From positions 1-43,629 of the forward strand of contig JANYJE010000006.1 of the NCBI GenBank assembly GCA_025408405.1: 43,629 nt of DNA, in the 5' to 3' direction. The stretch is from Nitrosomonadales bacterium. GTDB taxonomy: Bacteria; Pseudomonadota; Gammaproteobacteria; Burkholderiales; Gallionellaceae. Below are positions 1-10,579 of the stretch, one piece after another (the first letter of the stretch is position 1; every line of letters begins with the position of its first letter). Made by a program: the position numbers and the translations under genes. The notes under the pieces are model-generated. The model made no database searches. It saw only the letters and a list, made by a program, of their open reading frames with translations, and was not told the DNA's origin.

Positions 1-417
<417 letters not shown>

Positions 418-438
418 TCGCATATTGATGCGGCGCAA

Positions 439-993
439 GTGAAGAAGAAACCGGAACAATCAGCCGATGCAGATTTGTTTCAACAGGCCTTAGAGGGTGT
501 CACTCCGCTGCCGCCCTCTAACCGCCTTCCCCCCTCCCCCGCTGCAGCAAAATTTAAGGCTCCCGTTACCAGAATTTCCGCGCCTGCCGCCACTGACAAC
601 CTGTCAGATCACGCAGCCAGCGATATCCCGCTCAGCGAATTCCTGAGTCCCGGACTGAACCGCATGACGTTGCGCAAACTGCGCTGCGGCCACTGGCCAG
701 TGCAAGACAGCATAGACCTGCATGGCAACACCAGCGATGGCGCGCGCCGCTTGCTGGTGGATTTTCTGCACCAGGCCGGCCAACACGGCCTGCGTTGCGT
801 CAGCATCATCCACGGCAAGGGCTGGCGCACGCAAGGTGGTGAGGGGATATTGAAACTCCGTGTGCGCCACTGGCTGACCCAGCATGCACAGGTGCTGGCG
901 TTTATCGAAGCGCCGGCTAATGCGGGCGGAGGCGGTGCGGTGTGGGTGCTGCTCAAGGCAAACCGCAAAGAAATCAGCGCAGATGCAGATTAA
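439..993 (+). CDS. Smr-domain protein
   Basis: 184 residues from a GTG start; no in-frame ATG gives a better start. The first 85 or so residues are Pro/Ala-rich and probably disordered. The C-terminal half is an Smr domain (the nuclease-like domain of MutS2), with the hallmark DLHG at about residue 93 and HGKG at about residue 128, then a terminal beta segment (AVWVLLK). Stand-alone Smr proteins of this size are common in proteobacteria (SmrA/SmrB-like); some are nicking endonucleases or act on mRNA at collided ribosomes. Which role this one has cannot be read from sequence. It follows trxB by 21 bases and may be co-transcribed with it. Confidence 0.85.
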   Translation: MKKKPEQSADADLFQQALEGVTPLPPSNRLPPSPAAAKFKAPVTRISAPAATDNLSDHAASDIPLSEFLSPGLNRMTLRKLRCGHWPVQDSIDLHGNTSDGARRLLVDFLHQAGQHGLRCVSIIHGKGWRTQGGEGILKLRVRHWLTQHAQVLAFIEAPANAGGGGAVWVLLKANRKEISADAD

Positions 994-1046
994 GATGGCC
1001 TTGTGTCGTCAATGCAGGCCTCCATCCATTGCATTCCTGAAAGCCA

Positions 1047-1075
1047 TGCAACTTTCCAGCTCAGGAAGATATAAT
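1047..1075 (+). promoter_or_regulatory. Probable sigma-70 promoter for the TorT-like gene
   Basis: A perfect -10 hexamer TATAAT lies at 1070-1075. The -35 position (about 1047-1052) is poor. Transcription would begin near 1082, only about 5 bases before the farthest-upstream GTG start codon at 1087, which argues for using a downstream ATG. Based on motif match only. Confidence 0.4.
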
Positions 1076-1110
1076 GCCGCGCAAAGGTGACTGTAAAAAT
1101 ATCGGAACAG

Positions 1111-2328
1111 ATGGGCAACTCGAAACGCTTAAGAATGCAGACCCTAAGTTTGAACAACATGCTCGTCCGTTGCCTTCCCCTGCAAGTCGTCATGTGCGTT
1201 TTATTGCTGGGCGCAGCCCGTGCTACCGCAGATACCCTAAAGCCTGCCTTTGCCGACAAATTCGATCCCATCCCGGTGTATTCCATTTACCCGCCGCTCA
1301 AGCCCCACGGCTCGGCGGACGAGGCATTTGCCAGCGGTCGCGTGGTTGATGAGCATTACGCCATGGCCCAGCGTGCCAGCAAGCCATGGCGCATTGCCTT
1401 TCTGTTTCCGCACATAAAAGATCCCTACTGGACGGGTTGCAGTTACGGCGTGATTAGCGAAGCCCGTCGCCTGGGCATCGCCGTGGATATTTTTCCGGCA
1501 GACGGCTATGACGACCTGGTCGGACAGCTGCGCAAGATGGATGAAGTCATTGCGGCAAAATATGATGCCATCGTCATTTCACCGCTCAGCCTGACGGCCA
1601 ACAATGCCTCCATCAGCCGCGCCCTCGCGCTGGGCATTCCGGTGTTCGAGCTGGCAAACGACAGCACCAGCGACGACTTGACGATCAAGGTGACCACTTC
1701 GCTCAGAAGCATGGGGCTCGATGCCACCCAATGGGTGATCGGCGATGCGCAAAAGCGCGGCATGAAATCGATCAACATTGCGTTGTTGCCGGGCCCGGCT
1801 GACGCCGGCTGGGTCAAGGGCGAAGTTGCGGGCACCCTGGATGCCGCGCAAAAGGCGACAATCAAGGTCAATATCGTCGCGATCAAGTACGGCGACAGCG
1901 ACCGCGTCGGACAGTCGCAACTGGCGGCACAATTGCTCGCCCAGCATGGCAAGAAGCTCGACTACATTCTCGGTTGCAGCGGCTGTGCTCCAGCAGCAAG
2001 GTTGCCGCTAAAGGAAGCCGGACTGAATGAAAAAATCAGGATTGTCGCCTACGATTTGACGCGTGAGATAGCCGACCTTATCCGCAACGGGGATATCTTT
2101 GCCGCCGCCGACACCAAAGGCGTCAGCCAGGCGCGGGTAGCCGTCGATAGCGCAGTAAATTTTCTGGAAGGAAGAACGCGAGAGTTGCCGCATACCATCC
2201 TGATCAAGCTCGGGCTGGTTGACCGCAGCAACTATGCGGCATACCCGTTCGGCACTTCCACTGCGCCGGCAGGATATATGCCCGTTCTTTCCTATACTCC
2301 CCAAGGAGTTCACAGTGGGAGCAAATGA
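1111..2328 (+). CDS. TorT-like periplasmic substrate-binding protein (sensor partner)
   Basis: A periplasmic binding protein of the sugar-binding/LacI fold resembling TorT, the protein that presents TMAO to the TorS kinase. Visible features are a hydrophobic signal segment (VVMCVLLLGAARA), the binding-domain start WRIAFLFPHIKDPYWTGC, the segment LLPGPADAGWVKG, and IVAYDLTREIADLIRNGDI near the C-terminus. Start choice: GTG at 1087 is nearly leaderless; ATG at 1111 has GGA 5-7 bases upstream and was chosen; ATG at 1159 would give the tidiest signal peptide. The sensor kinase gene begins about 80 bases downstream, which fits a TorT-TorS pairing. No TMAO reductase or torR gene is present here, so the ligand is unknown. 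Two cysteines (GCSGC) lie mid-protein. Confidence 0.75.
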   Translation: MGNSKRLRMQTLSLNNMLVRCLPLQVVMCVLLLGAARATADTLKPAFADKFDPIPVYSIYPPLKPHGSADEAFASGRVVDEHYAMAQRASKPWRIAFLFPHIKDPYWTGCSYGVISEARRLGIAVDIFPADGYDDLVGQLRKMDEVIAAKYDAIVISPLSLTANNASISRALALGIPVFELANDSTSDDLTIKVTTSLRSMGLDATQWVIGDAQKRGMKSINIALLPGPADAGWVKGEVAGTLDAAQKATIKVNIVAIKYGDSDRVGQSQLAAQLLAQHGKKLDYILGCSGCAPAARLPLKEAGLNEKIRIVAYDLTREIADLIRNGDIFAAADTKGVSQARVAVDSAVNFLEGRTRELPHTILIKLGLVDRSNYAAYPFGTSTAPAGYMPVLSYTPQGVHSGSK

Positions 2329-2409
2329 TTTGCGCGCCCGGGATAACTCGTTGCACTGCGACATAGCGCAGTGCCGCAGCATGCAAAGTCTGAAAATGAC
2401 GATTCGAAC

Positions 2410-5400
2410 ATGCGCATCAAGAGTCTAAGAAACCAACTCCTGTTGAGCGCCGTTGCCGTCAGCATCTTGCTGGCGCTGGCCTATATGTCGGCTGTTTCCT
2501 GGGTCATTCGCCAGCAGCATCTGGAACAGTCCAATGCCCTGTTGCTGAAGGCGGCGAGGGTGATCGAGGACAGCCTGGCAGAGCGCAAAGCCAATCTGTT
2601 GGCGGCATCGCGCCAGTTAGCGGGACAGAAAAATCTCGGTTCCACTCTCTGGTATCTGACGCAATATGCGCGGTCAGACATAGATCGCGAAACACTGTTT
2701 AACACCTACCAACAAATAGTTAGGGACACTCACAAGATAGGTCATATCGCCAAGGTTTCCAGGATTGCCATCTACAATTCAGCGGGCAAACTGATCTCTT
2801 TTTCATTGTTCGATCACGCCAATGAGCGCGCCGGGTTTGTGGCGGGCTTCCCTAACCCTTCATTCAAGATTGCCACGCTGAAAGAGGGAGAAGAGTTTTC
2901 CCAAAGAAATTTGCGAACGTCGAACAGCGTGGCCGGGATCGACTTCGAACTCGGCGCGCCTCTGCCACAGCAGGAAAGCGTGCGTTATGCAGAAGTCGAT
3001 GGATTGCTGTCGCTCGAAAGCCGGACTCCGATCATGGGCGAGACTTTTAGTCCGGCCACCGGGAAGTCGCAAATTAAACAACTCGGTCTGGTTGTCATGG
3101 TGATACCGCTCGATCAGCCCTTTGTCGATCACCTCTCGCGCTTGACCGATACCGCTATCAATATCTTCACCCCGCAGGGCTTCAGCAGCGGTAGCGTAGC
3201 GGCCTACAGGAAGCCGGAATGGAGCGCTGAACAGGCAGGCGCAGGGGATCTGGCGCCGGCAATCAAGCTCAATGAGATCATGATAGAGGGAGCCGGCTTT
3301 TATCAGGGCCTGATACCTCTCTACACCGATCATAAACTTGCTGGCAGCATCGCCACGCTGCACTCCAAGAACGCCGTCCAGAAAAACACCAGGGAAGCGA
3401 TACGAACGCTGGTGCTGATCGCGGTGGCGGGTCTGTTATTCGTCTTTCCGCTTGCCTGGTATTTTGCCAGCTCAATCTCCCGCCCCCTCACCGTCCTCAG
3501 CCGTATTTTTCGCGGCGTTGCCAGCGGCAGGCAAGACGTGATGCTGAGCATCGAACTCAGCCAGCTGGATAAGGAAAAGATGCTGCCCAATGAGCTGGGC
3601 GATCTCAAGCAGAGCTTTATTGCCATGGCTGATGCGGTTAACCAGAACATAAGGCAGATTAACCAGATCAACGCATCCCTCGAGCAGACCATCGAGGAAA
3701 GAACGGCTGCACTCGTAATCAAGGAGCAAGAGTCGCGCACTTTGATTGAGAATTCTCCCGATACCGTTGCCCGTTATGATCGCGAGTGCCGCCGCACCTA
3801 TGTCAACCCGGCTTTCGCTGCAATGGCTGAAGGCGGTATTGGCGCATTACTGGGCAAGAAGCCTTCGGAAAACCCCGGGGGATCCAATGCCGCAATCTAC
3901 GAGGCCAAGATCAAAGAGGTTTTCGCCAGCGGCAAAGATACTCATTTCGAGCTGAAATGGCCCGGCAAGGATGGCCGTGAATATTGCAGCCATATCCGCC
4001 TGACGGCGGAGTTCGATGCGGCTGGGGGAATTGCCACGGTGCTGGGGGTGGGGCGCGATATTACCGACCAGAAGGAGACGGAACGGCAACTTGGCAATTT
4101 ACTGGTATTCAACAAGACCATCCTGGACAGATCGCCTTCGGGTATCGCCGTATATATGGAAAGCGGGCCATGCATCATGGCCAATGAGGCTTATGCGCAA
4201 ACAATCGGTGCCACGGTCGAAAATATGCTGCAGCAGAATTTTCGCCACAATGTATCGTGGCAGCGCAATGGCCTGCTCGATATCACCAATCAGGTGTTTG
4301 CAACGGGACGGACTATCCAGCACGATATCGAAGGCGTGACCTCATTCGGCAAGAGCGTGATTCTGAATTGCATTTTTTCACCCATCGACATTGTTGGCAG
4401 GCAACACCTTCTGCTGATCACGAACGACATTTCGGAGCGCGCAGAAGCCGCGAGAGTCATCAAGGAATCGATGCGCCAACTGGAAGAAAAGGAGTTGGCC
4501 AAGACCCGCTTTCTGGCAGCAGCCGGGCACGATCTGCGGCAGCCGCTGGCAGCGGCCAACCTGTTCATAGATGCCCTCAAATTTACCGAACCCAGCCCCG
4601 GGCAGAGCCAGATCATCCAGCGCCTGGGACTGGCTATGGGCAATTTCAATGAGCTACTTGATGCGCTGTTGAATATTTCAAAATTGGACGCGGGCATCAT
4701 CCGTCCAGAATACACCGCGATCAATGTGACCGAGCTCATGAACTGGCTGGAACAGAATTTTGTGGCGCTGGCCGCCGAGAAACAGCTGGGTTTCAAACTG
4801 CACTTTTCGATGCGTGAGAGGCTGGTCATTCACAGCGACATCGGATTGGTCAAATCGGTGCTGATGAATCTTGTTTCCAATGCGCTCAAATTCACCACTC
4901 ACGGCGCCATCCTGATCAGCGCCAGGCGCCGCGGAGGTAATGTACTGTTCCAGGTATGGGATACCGGCATGGGTATTCAGGGCGAAAATATCGAACGCAT
5001 CTTCGACGAGTTCTACCAGATCAACAACCCGCAACGCGATAGATCAAGGGGGCTGGGGCTGGGACTCTCCATTGCCAAACGCGCATTGACGCTGGTGGGC
5101 GGAAAAATCACCTGTTGCTCGCAGGTCGGGCTCGGCTCGGTATTCGGATTTCTCCTGCCCGCTGACCCTACCGCGTACACGCTACCGCAACAGGCCGCTG
5201 TTGCGGCACCGGATGACGTGGCCAATGAGCAGTTCGCGCGCGGCAAGCGTTTTGTTTTGGTGGAAGATGACACCATAGTCGCGCAGGCCATGATCAACTT
5301 GCTGGAGGGAATGGGAGGGGAAGTGAAATGCTTCCACAGTGCGGAAGAGGCCTTGCGCCATTCCAGCATGGCACATGCCGACTGCTACATCGCCGATTAT

Positions 5401-5640
5401 ATGCTGGGCGGCACGCTCAATGGCATTCAGTTCCTGAATCAGCTCCGGAAAAAACTAGGCAAGCCCATCAGTGCGGTACTTGTGACCGGCGATACATCGG
5501 CCACGACCCTCCGCCACACCAGGGGTTTTGATTGGCCGGTGCTACATAAGCCGGTGAACTCATCTCAGTTAATCTCCAATCTCCGCGCACAGATTTCAAG
5601 CCTCAGCGGGCAGGTGCCTGGCGCAAATAGTTCTCTCTGA
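2410..5640 (+). CDS. Hybrid sensor histidine kinase (TorS-like) with PAS domains and receiver
   Basis: 1076 residues from ATG 2410; a GTG at 2371 would add 13 residues. Order: TM1 at about 8-30, a periplasmic sensor of about 300 residues, TM2 at about 334-354, HAMP, two PAS domains (about 440-690), HisKA with the phospho-acceptor His707 in AGHDLRQPLAAA, HATPase with N box (NLVSNALKFT), G1 (DTGMGI) and G2 (GLGLGLS), then a C-terminal receiver with VEDD and acceptor Asp996 in YIADYMLGG. It lies directly after the TorT-like gene, so it probably reads a periplasmic ligand through that protein. There is no HPt domain and no separate response regulator in the window, so the output must be encoded elsewhere. 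Kinase assignment is firm; the TorS-like role is inference from context. Confidence 0.88.
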   Translation: MRIKSLRNQLLLSAVAVSILLALAYMSAVSWVIRQQHLEQSNALLLKAARVIEDSLAERKANLLAASRQLAGQKNLGSTLWYLTQYARSDIDRETLFNTYQQIVRDTHKIGHIAKVSRIAIYNSAGKLISFSLFDHANERAGFVAGFPNPSFKIATLKEGEEFSQRNLRTSNSVAGIDFELGAPLPQQESVRYAEVDGLLSLESRTPIMGETFSPATGKSQIKQLGLVVMVIPLDQPFVDHLSRLTDTAINIFTPQGFSSGSVAAYRKPEWSAEQAGAGDLAPAIKLNEIMIEGAGFYQGLIPLYTDHKLAGSIATLHSKNAVQKNTREAIRTLVLIAVAGLLFVFPLAWYFASSISRPLTVLSRIFRGVASGRQDVMLSIELSQLDKEKMLPNELGDLKQSFIAMADAVNQNIRQINQINASLEQTIEERTAALVIKEQESRTLIENSPDTVARYDRECRRTYVNPAFAAMAEGGIGALLGKKPSENPGGSNAAIYEAKIKEVFASGKDTHFELKWPGKDGREYCSHIRLTAEFDAAGGIATVLGVGRDITDQKETERQLGNLLVFNKTILDRSPSGIAVYMESGPCIMANEAYAQTIGATVENMLQQNFRHNVSWQRNGLLDITNQVFATGRTIQHDIEGVTSFGKSVILNCIFSPIDIVGRQHLLLITNDISERAEAARVIKESMRQLEEKELAKTRFLAAAGHDLRQPLAAANLFIDALKFTEPSPGQSQIIQRLGLAMGNFNELLDALLNISKLDAGIIRPEYTAINVTELMNWLEQNFVALAAEKQLGFKLHFSMRERLVIHSDIGLVKSVLMNLVSNALKFTTHGAILISARRRGGNVLFQVWDTGMGIQGENIERIFDEFYQINNPQRDRSRGLGLGLSIAKRALTLVGGKITCCSQVGLGSVFGFLLPADPTAYTLPQQAAVAAPDDVANEQFARGKRFVLVEDDTIVAQAMINLLEGMGGEVKCFHSAEEALRHSSMAHADCYIADYMLGGTLNGIQFLNQLRKKLGKPISAVLVTGDTSATTLRHTRGFDWPVLHKPVNSSQLISNLRAQISSLSGQVPGANSSL

Positions 5641-5702
5641 GCAGACGCGTACATCTTCCAACAGGAACCAAGGCAAGGCATCACGCTAACCATGCCTCCA
5701 GC

Positions 5703-6713
5703 CTATTCCCACTTGAAAATATACGCTCCCATGGCAAGAAACAGAGCGCTCATGCCGGCCATGACCAACACATGCGGCATCACTTGATAGAGCGTTGCGC
5801 CTTCGTTCATGATCGCGCGTGAGGCGTCGATAAGATGAGTAAGCGGGAATAGCTGCGCCAGTTGTTGCACCCAGCGGTGGGTGCCTTCCAGCGAAAACCA
5901 GGCGCCAGAAAGCAGCATCATCGGCCAGGTAACGGAGTTGAGGATGCCGCCGGCAAACTCTTCGCTCGCGGTGCGCGCGGCGATCAACAGACCGATGGAG
6001 ATCATGCACACGGCACCCAGAGTGGCGATCAGCAACAGATCCCAATATGAACCCTGCATGTTGAAATCAATAAACAGATTGCAGCCGGCGTAAACCGTAA
6101 TGGTGATGCCCATAATCAATAGCAGGCGCGAGGCCAATTGTGCCAACAGAAAATTCAATGCGCCCAGCGGCGTGGCCTTGAGGCGTTTCAGAAAACCGTT
6201 TTTGCGGTAACGCACCATCACGTAGCCGACCCCGAACAGGCAGCTGAACATCATGTTCATACCCAGGATACCGGGCAGGAACCAGTCCACATAGCGTATC
6301 TCCGCGCCCTCCACTGGCTGGCGTGCAAAGCGCTGCCCCTCTACTCCCCAGATAATGCGTTCCAACAGGTAACCGTTCGGTGAGGTGGTGTTGACCCAAT
6401 ACCGGGGCGGGCTGCTTACGTCGACGAGCATATCCAGCTGCTGGTGGCTTACCTTACCGATGGCTAAATCGAGATTGTCATAGTGAATGAACTGGAGATG
6501 CCGGGTTGCTTGCAGGGCGGGCGCAACGCGTGCCAAGGTGTCAAGCCCGCCGACGACGCCGATCTTGTAGATGTCCCTGGGGCTACCGGAGAACGTGAAC
6601 GCCAGGCCGATAACCAGGAAAAACGGCATGGCCAGATTCCACGTCAGGGCCGAGCGATCGCGCAGGAACTCCATGTTGCGTGCATGCAATACTGCCAGAA
6701 ATTTTTTCATCAT
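5703..6713 (-). CDS. ABC-2 type transporter permease
   Basis: 336 residues from ATG at 6713; ATG at 6710 and a TTG at 6716 are alternatives. The protein has an N-terminal cytoplasmic stretch, one TM segment (NLAMPFFLVIGLAFTF), a soluble loop of about 130 residues and then five hydrophobic segments, including the typical ABC-2 core (DWFLPGILGMNMMFSCLFG). This is the membrane half of an exporter of the NodJ/DrrB/YhhJ class. The start codon overlaps the stop codon of the upstream ATPase gene (TGATG), so translation is probably coupled. Substrate is not predictable. The gene ends 62 bases from the convergent sensor kinase gene; I see no clear terminator between them. Confidence 0.87.
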   Translation of the reverse strand: MMKKFLAVLHARNMEFLRDRSALTWNLAMPFFLVIGLAFTFSGSPRDIYKIGVVGGLDTLARVAPALQATRHLQFIHYDNLDLAIGKVSHQQLDMLVDVSSPPRYWVNTTSPNGYLLERIIWGVEGQRFARQPVEGAEIRYVDWFLPGILGMNMMFSCLFGVGYVMVRYRKNGFLKRLKATPLGALNFLLAQLASRLLLIMGITITVYAGCNLFIDFNMQGSYWDLLLIATLGAVCMISIGLLIAARTASEEFAGGILNSVTWPMMLLSGAWFSLEGTHRWVQQLAQLFPLTHLIDASRAIMNEGATLYQVMPHVLVMAGMSALFLAMGAYIFKWE

Positions 6714-7597
6714 CAAGGCCTCAATGATTTGCCTGTGACATTGATAAACAGGTCATCCAGGGTCCAGGCGCGGATGCGCAGGCGGTCGAGATTGGCGCCG
6801 CAATCCATCAGCTGGCGTAGCGTGTAATCCAGCCGGCTGGTCTTGATCTCGAGAAAATCAGCGGCATGCGCGATGGACAACCCTGATTCAAAGATCTTGC
6901 TACCCGCATCGTCCTTGGGGATTTGCAGCACCACATCGCCAAAATGATCGGCCAGCAGTTGCTCTGGAGTGCCCTGGGAAACAATCCTACCCTTGTCCAT
7001 AATGGCGATCTCATCGCACAGCGCGTAAGCCTCTTCCATGTAATGCGTGGTCAGCACGATGGTCTTGTTGCGCGACTTGACCAGCGTCACCAGCTCCCAG
7101 AAATTGCGGCGCGCTTGCGGATCCAGCCCGGTGGTAGGTTCATCCAGAAAAATCAATTCCGGATCATTGATCATGGCCAGCGCCAGCAAAAGCCTTTGGC
7201 GTTGCCCGCCGGAAAGTTTGCGCGTGTCGCGATGCAAGATGTCGTCAAGCGCACACAGCGCTATCAGTTCTGCAATGGGAAAGGTGTGCTGGTACAGCCG
7301 TTCGAATAATTCCAGCGTCTCGCGCACGGTGAGAAATTCCTGCAGTGCTGTGTGCTGGAACTGGATACCGACCTCTTCGCGGTAGCGCGCATCCAGAGGT
7401 TCGCCTTTATACAGCACGCTGCCGCTGGTGGGCAGGAGTATGCCTTCCAGCATCTCAATGGTGGTGGTTTTTCCAGCACCGTTAGGGCCGAGCAAGCCGA
7501 AGCAAACTCCCTGCGGAATGGCGAGATTGATGTTATCGACCGCGATAACGCCCGGGTAGTTCTTAACGAGACCTGTAGCGCTGATAATCGGTGGCAT
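6713..7597 (-). CDS. ABC transporter ATP-binding protein (exporter type)
   Basis: 294 residues. All nucleotide-binding motifs are intact: Walker A GPNGAGKTTT, signature LSGGQRQRL, Walker B LIFLDEPTTGLDP and the H-loop LTTHYMEEAY. The C-terminal 70 residues form the extension usual in NodI/DrrA-type exporter ATPases. It is the energising subunit of the permease encoded immediately downstream. It is a useful contrast with the degenerate ATPase-like subunit at 9961-10578. No good ribosome-binding site is visible before the ATG at 7597. A 169-base gap separates it from glnB upstream; I see nothing definite there. Confidence 0.92.
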   Translation of the reverse strand: MPPIISATGLVKNYPGVIAVDNINLAIPQGVCFGLLGPNGAGKTTTIEMLEGILLPTSGSVLYKGEPLDARYREEVGIQFQHTALQEFLTVRETLELFERLYQHTFPIAELIALCALDDILHRDTRKLSGGQRQRLLLALAMINDPELIFLDEPTTGLDPQARRNFWELVTLVKSRNKTIVLTTHYMEEAYALCDEIAIMDKGRIVSQGTPEQLLADHFGDVVLQIPKDDAGSKIFESGLSIAHAADFLEIKTSRLDYTLRQLMDCGANLDRLRIRAWTLDDLFINVTGKSLRP

Positions 7598-7766
7598 AAG
7601 CTATGCGCTCTGTTGAATTTACACCCGATGCGGTCAAAGATAGTGCGGCGAGGGTGCTGCAAATGCAGGCGGCAAAGGAATAAGGCCGATTAAGGCGACA
7701 ACCACCTTGACACACGCCGGTTCTACACATGAAAAGACTGGGCCCGTTGGCACGGGGGCAATCTCG

Positions 7767-9005
<1,239 letters not shown>

Positions 9006-9013
<8 letters not shown>

Positions 9014-9953
9014 GGCTATCCATTTTCACCAACCCCTGCTCTGGCGGCTGCATCATGTTTTTAAGCGGCCAGCTGGTGCTGGCCGAGTCCATGATGTTGC
9101 GCGTATCGCTCACCAATCCGCGTGTCTCTCCCAAAAAACCGGACAGTTGCGGGGCTGAATTATCCACGGCGGATTTGATGGTCTCGCTGGTCTGGCGCAG
9201 GTTGTCTATGCTGGTATCCGTTTTCTTGATCAAGCCCGGCAACTCCTGATTCAATTTCGCTATGATCGCCTCTATGCTTTCGGCAGACTGTCGCACCGAG
9301 CGCAACGTCGGCCGCACATCTTTATCGATCCCCTCATCGACCTGCCCCAGCAGATGATCTATGCGCGTGCGGGTGCCGCGCATTTCCGCCGAGAATTGGC
9401 GCAGGTTACCCAGCATCTGGCGCACGTCTCCCTTGGGATCATTGGCATCCTTCAACAGCTTGTTGATTTCATCCAGTGCCGGATACAGGCGATCACGCAG
9501 GTCCTGTGCAATCTGATCCAGACCACCGCCACGCTCGAATTCTATCGTTGCGCCCGCATGCAATGATTTTTTTTCCTCACTGCCACGCCGGGCCTCGAGT
9601 ATGCTGTCACCGATGACGCCTTCCTTTTTCAGGCTAACCACCGCATCCTCCTTGAGCAGAGACAGGTAGCGATTCTCGATCAGCATCTCCACTTGGGCAT
9701 GCGCCTTGTTATCCAGTTCCATTTTGCTGACAGAGCCGATCTTGAATCCACTCAGCTTGACCGGCATTCCCTCCTTAATATCCTGCCCCGTGCCCGCAAC
9801 AAAATAAATTATGGACTTGGGCGTAAAGAATCCTTTCTTGATACCGGAAAACAGCAGATTAAGCGACACACCCACGACCGCAAGCAGCACAAAAATGAAG
9901 ACTTTAACAAACAGCCCCTTGAATCGTTCGTCCTTATCGGCCAGCAACTTCAT
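9006..9953 (-). CDS. MCE/MlaD family lipid-transport protein
   Basis: 315 residues: a cytoplasmic start, one TM helix at about 14-36 (VFIFVLLAVVGVSLNLLF), then a single MCE domain (about 45-125; note YFVAGTGQDIKEGMPVKLSG and KKEGVIGDSILE), followed by a long helical C-terminal region of about 180 residues. MlaD-type proteins form hexamers in the inner membrane and carry phospholipids to or from the outer membrane. The helical tail is longer than in E. coli MlaD (183 residues in total), so this belongs to the longer MCE group with an extended helical part. It lies 7 bases after the ATPase-like gene and overlaps the lipoprotein gene. Confidence 0.88.
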
Positions 9954-9960
9954 ATTGGGC

Positions 9961-10578
9961 TCACTCTATTATTCTCCAGGGCAACAATGTGGCTACATGA
10001 GCCACAACCAGTACCGCACGGCCATCTGCCTCGTGCACAAATTTTTCCAGCACAGCAATCCAAATCCGCGATTGGGAGGCTTCCACTTCCTCAAACAGAG
10101 CGGCATCAATCACCAGCACCTGCGGCGCCTGCACCAGCCCGCGCAACAGGCCGGCCAGTTTACGTTCCACCGGCTTTAAGCGGGCAGCAGAGCTGGCCAT
10201 GAATTTTTCCCACTCCTGCGGATCGAGTCCCAGTTCTGTCAGCCAGCGCGAGACCGTTTCCTCGACAGCCTGCGTCTGGCGTCTGCCGTGATACCACAAA
10301 GGCAGCGTTACGTTCTCCCAGGTCTTCAGGTTGCTGATCAAGCCGCCCGCCGCGGGAATAAAGCCTATGCCGCCACGCCTGGCCGTTTGCAGTGGATTGC
10401 CCTGCAACAGTATCTCGCCTTGCGCAGGTAGCATTTCCCCCAAGGACATATCGATGGCCGCAGCCTTCGCCTCCTGCGAGGCGACTTTCAATATCCGCGT
10501 TTCTCCGGCGCCAATACTGAACGATAAACTGCTGGTTTTATCGATTGCCACAGCGGTGAATTGCAACAGCGCAGCCAT
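9961..10578 (-). CDS. Degenerate MlaF-like ABC ATPase subunit (pseudo-ATPase)
   Basis: 205 residues from ATG 10578, one base after the permease stop. The fold signature of an ABC nucleotide-binding domain is visible in order: LSFSIGAGE, then GEILLQG, then TWENVTLPLWYHG, then VLVID and VVAHV. The functional motifs are eroded. The Walker A position reads VASQEAKAA (32-40): Lys38 is kept but every Gly and the Ser/Thr are gone. The Q-loop Gln is lost (IPAAGG), the LSGG signature reads LKPV (134-137), and the catalytic Glu after Walker B Asp158 is Ala159. The H-loop His194 remains. The frame is continuous and flanking motifs keep normal spacing, so this is not a frameshift. It probably binds the permease without hydrolysing ATP; that is inference. 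Confidence 0.8.
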   Translation of the reverse strand: MAALLQFTAVAIDKTSSLSFSIGAGETRILKVASQEAKAAAIDMSLGEMLPAQGEILLQGNPLQTARRGGIGFIPAAGGLISNLKTWENVTLPLWYHGRRQTQAVEETVSRWLTELGLDPQEWEKFMASSAARLKPVERKLAGLLRGLVQAPQVLVIDAALFEEVEASQSRIWIAVLEKFVHEADGRAVLVVAHVATLLPWRIIE

Positions 10579-10579
10579 T

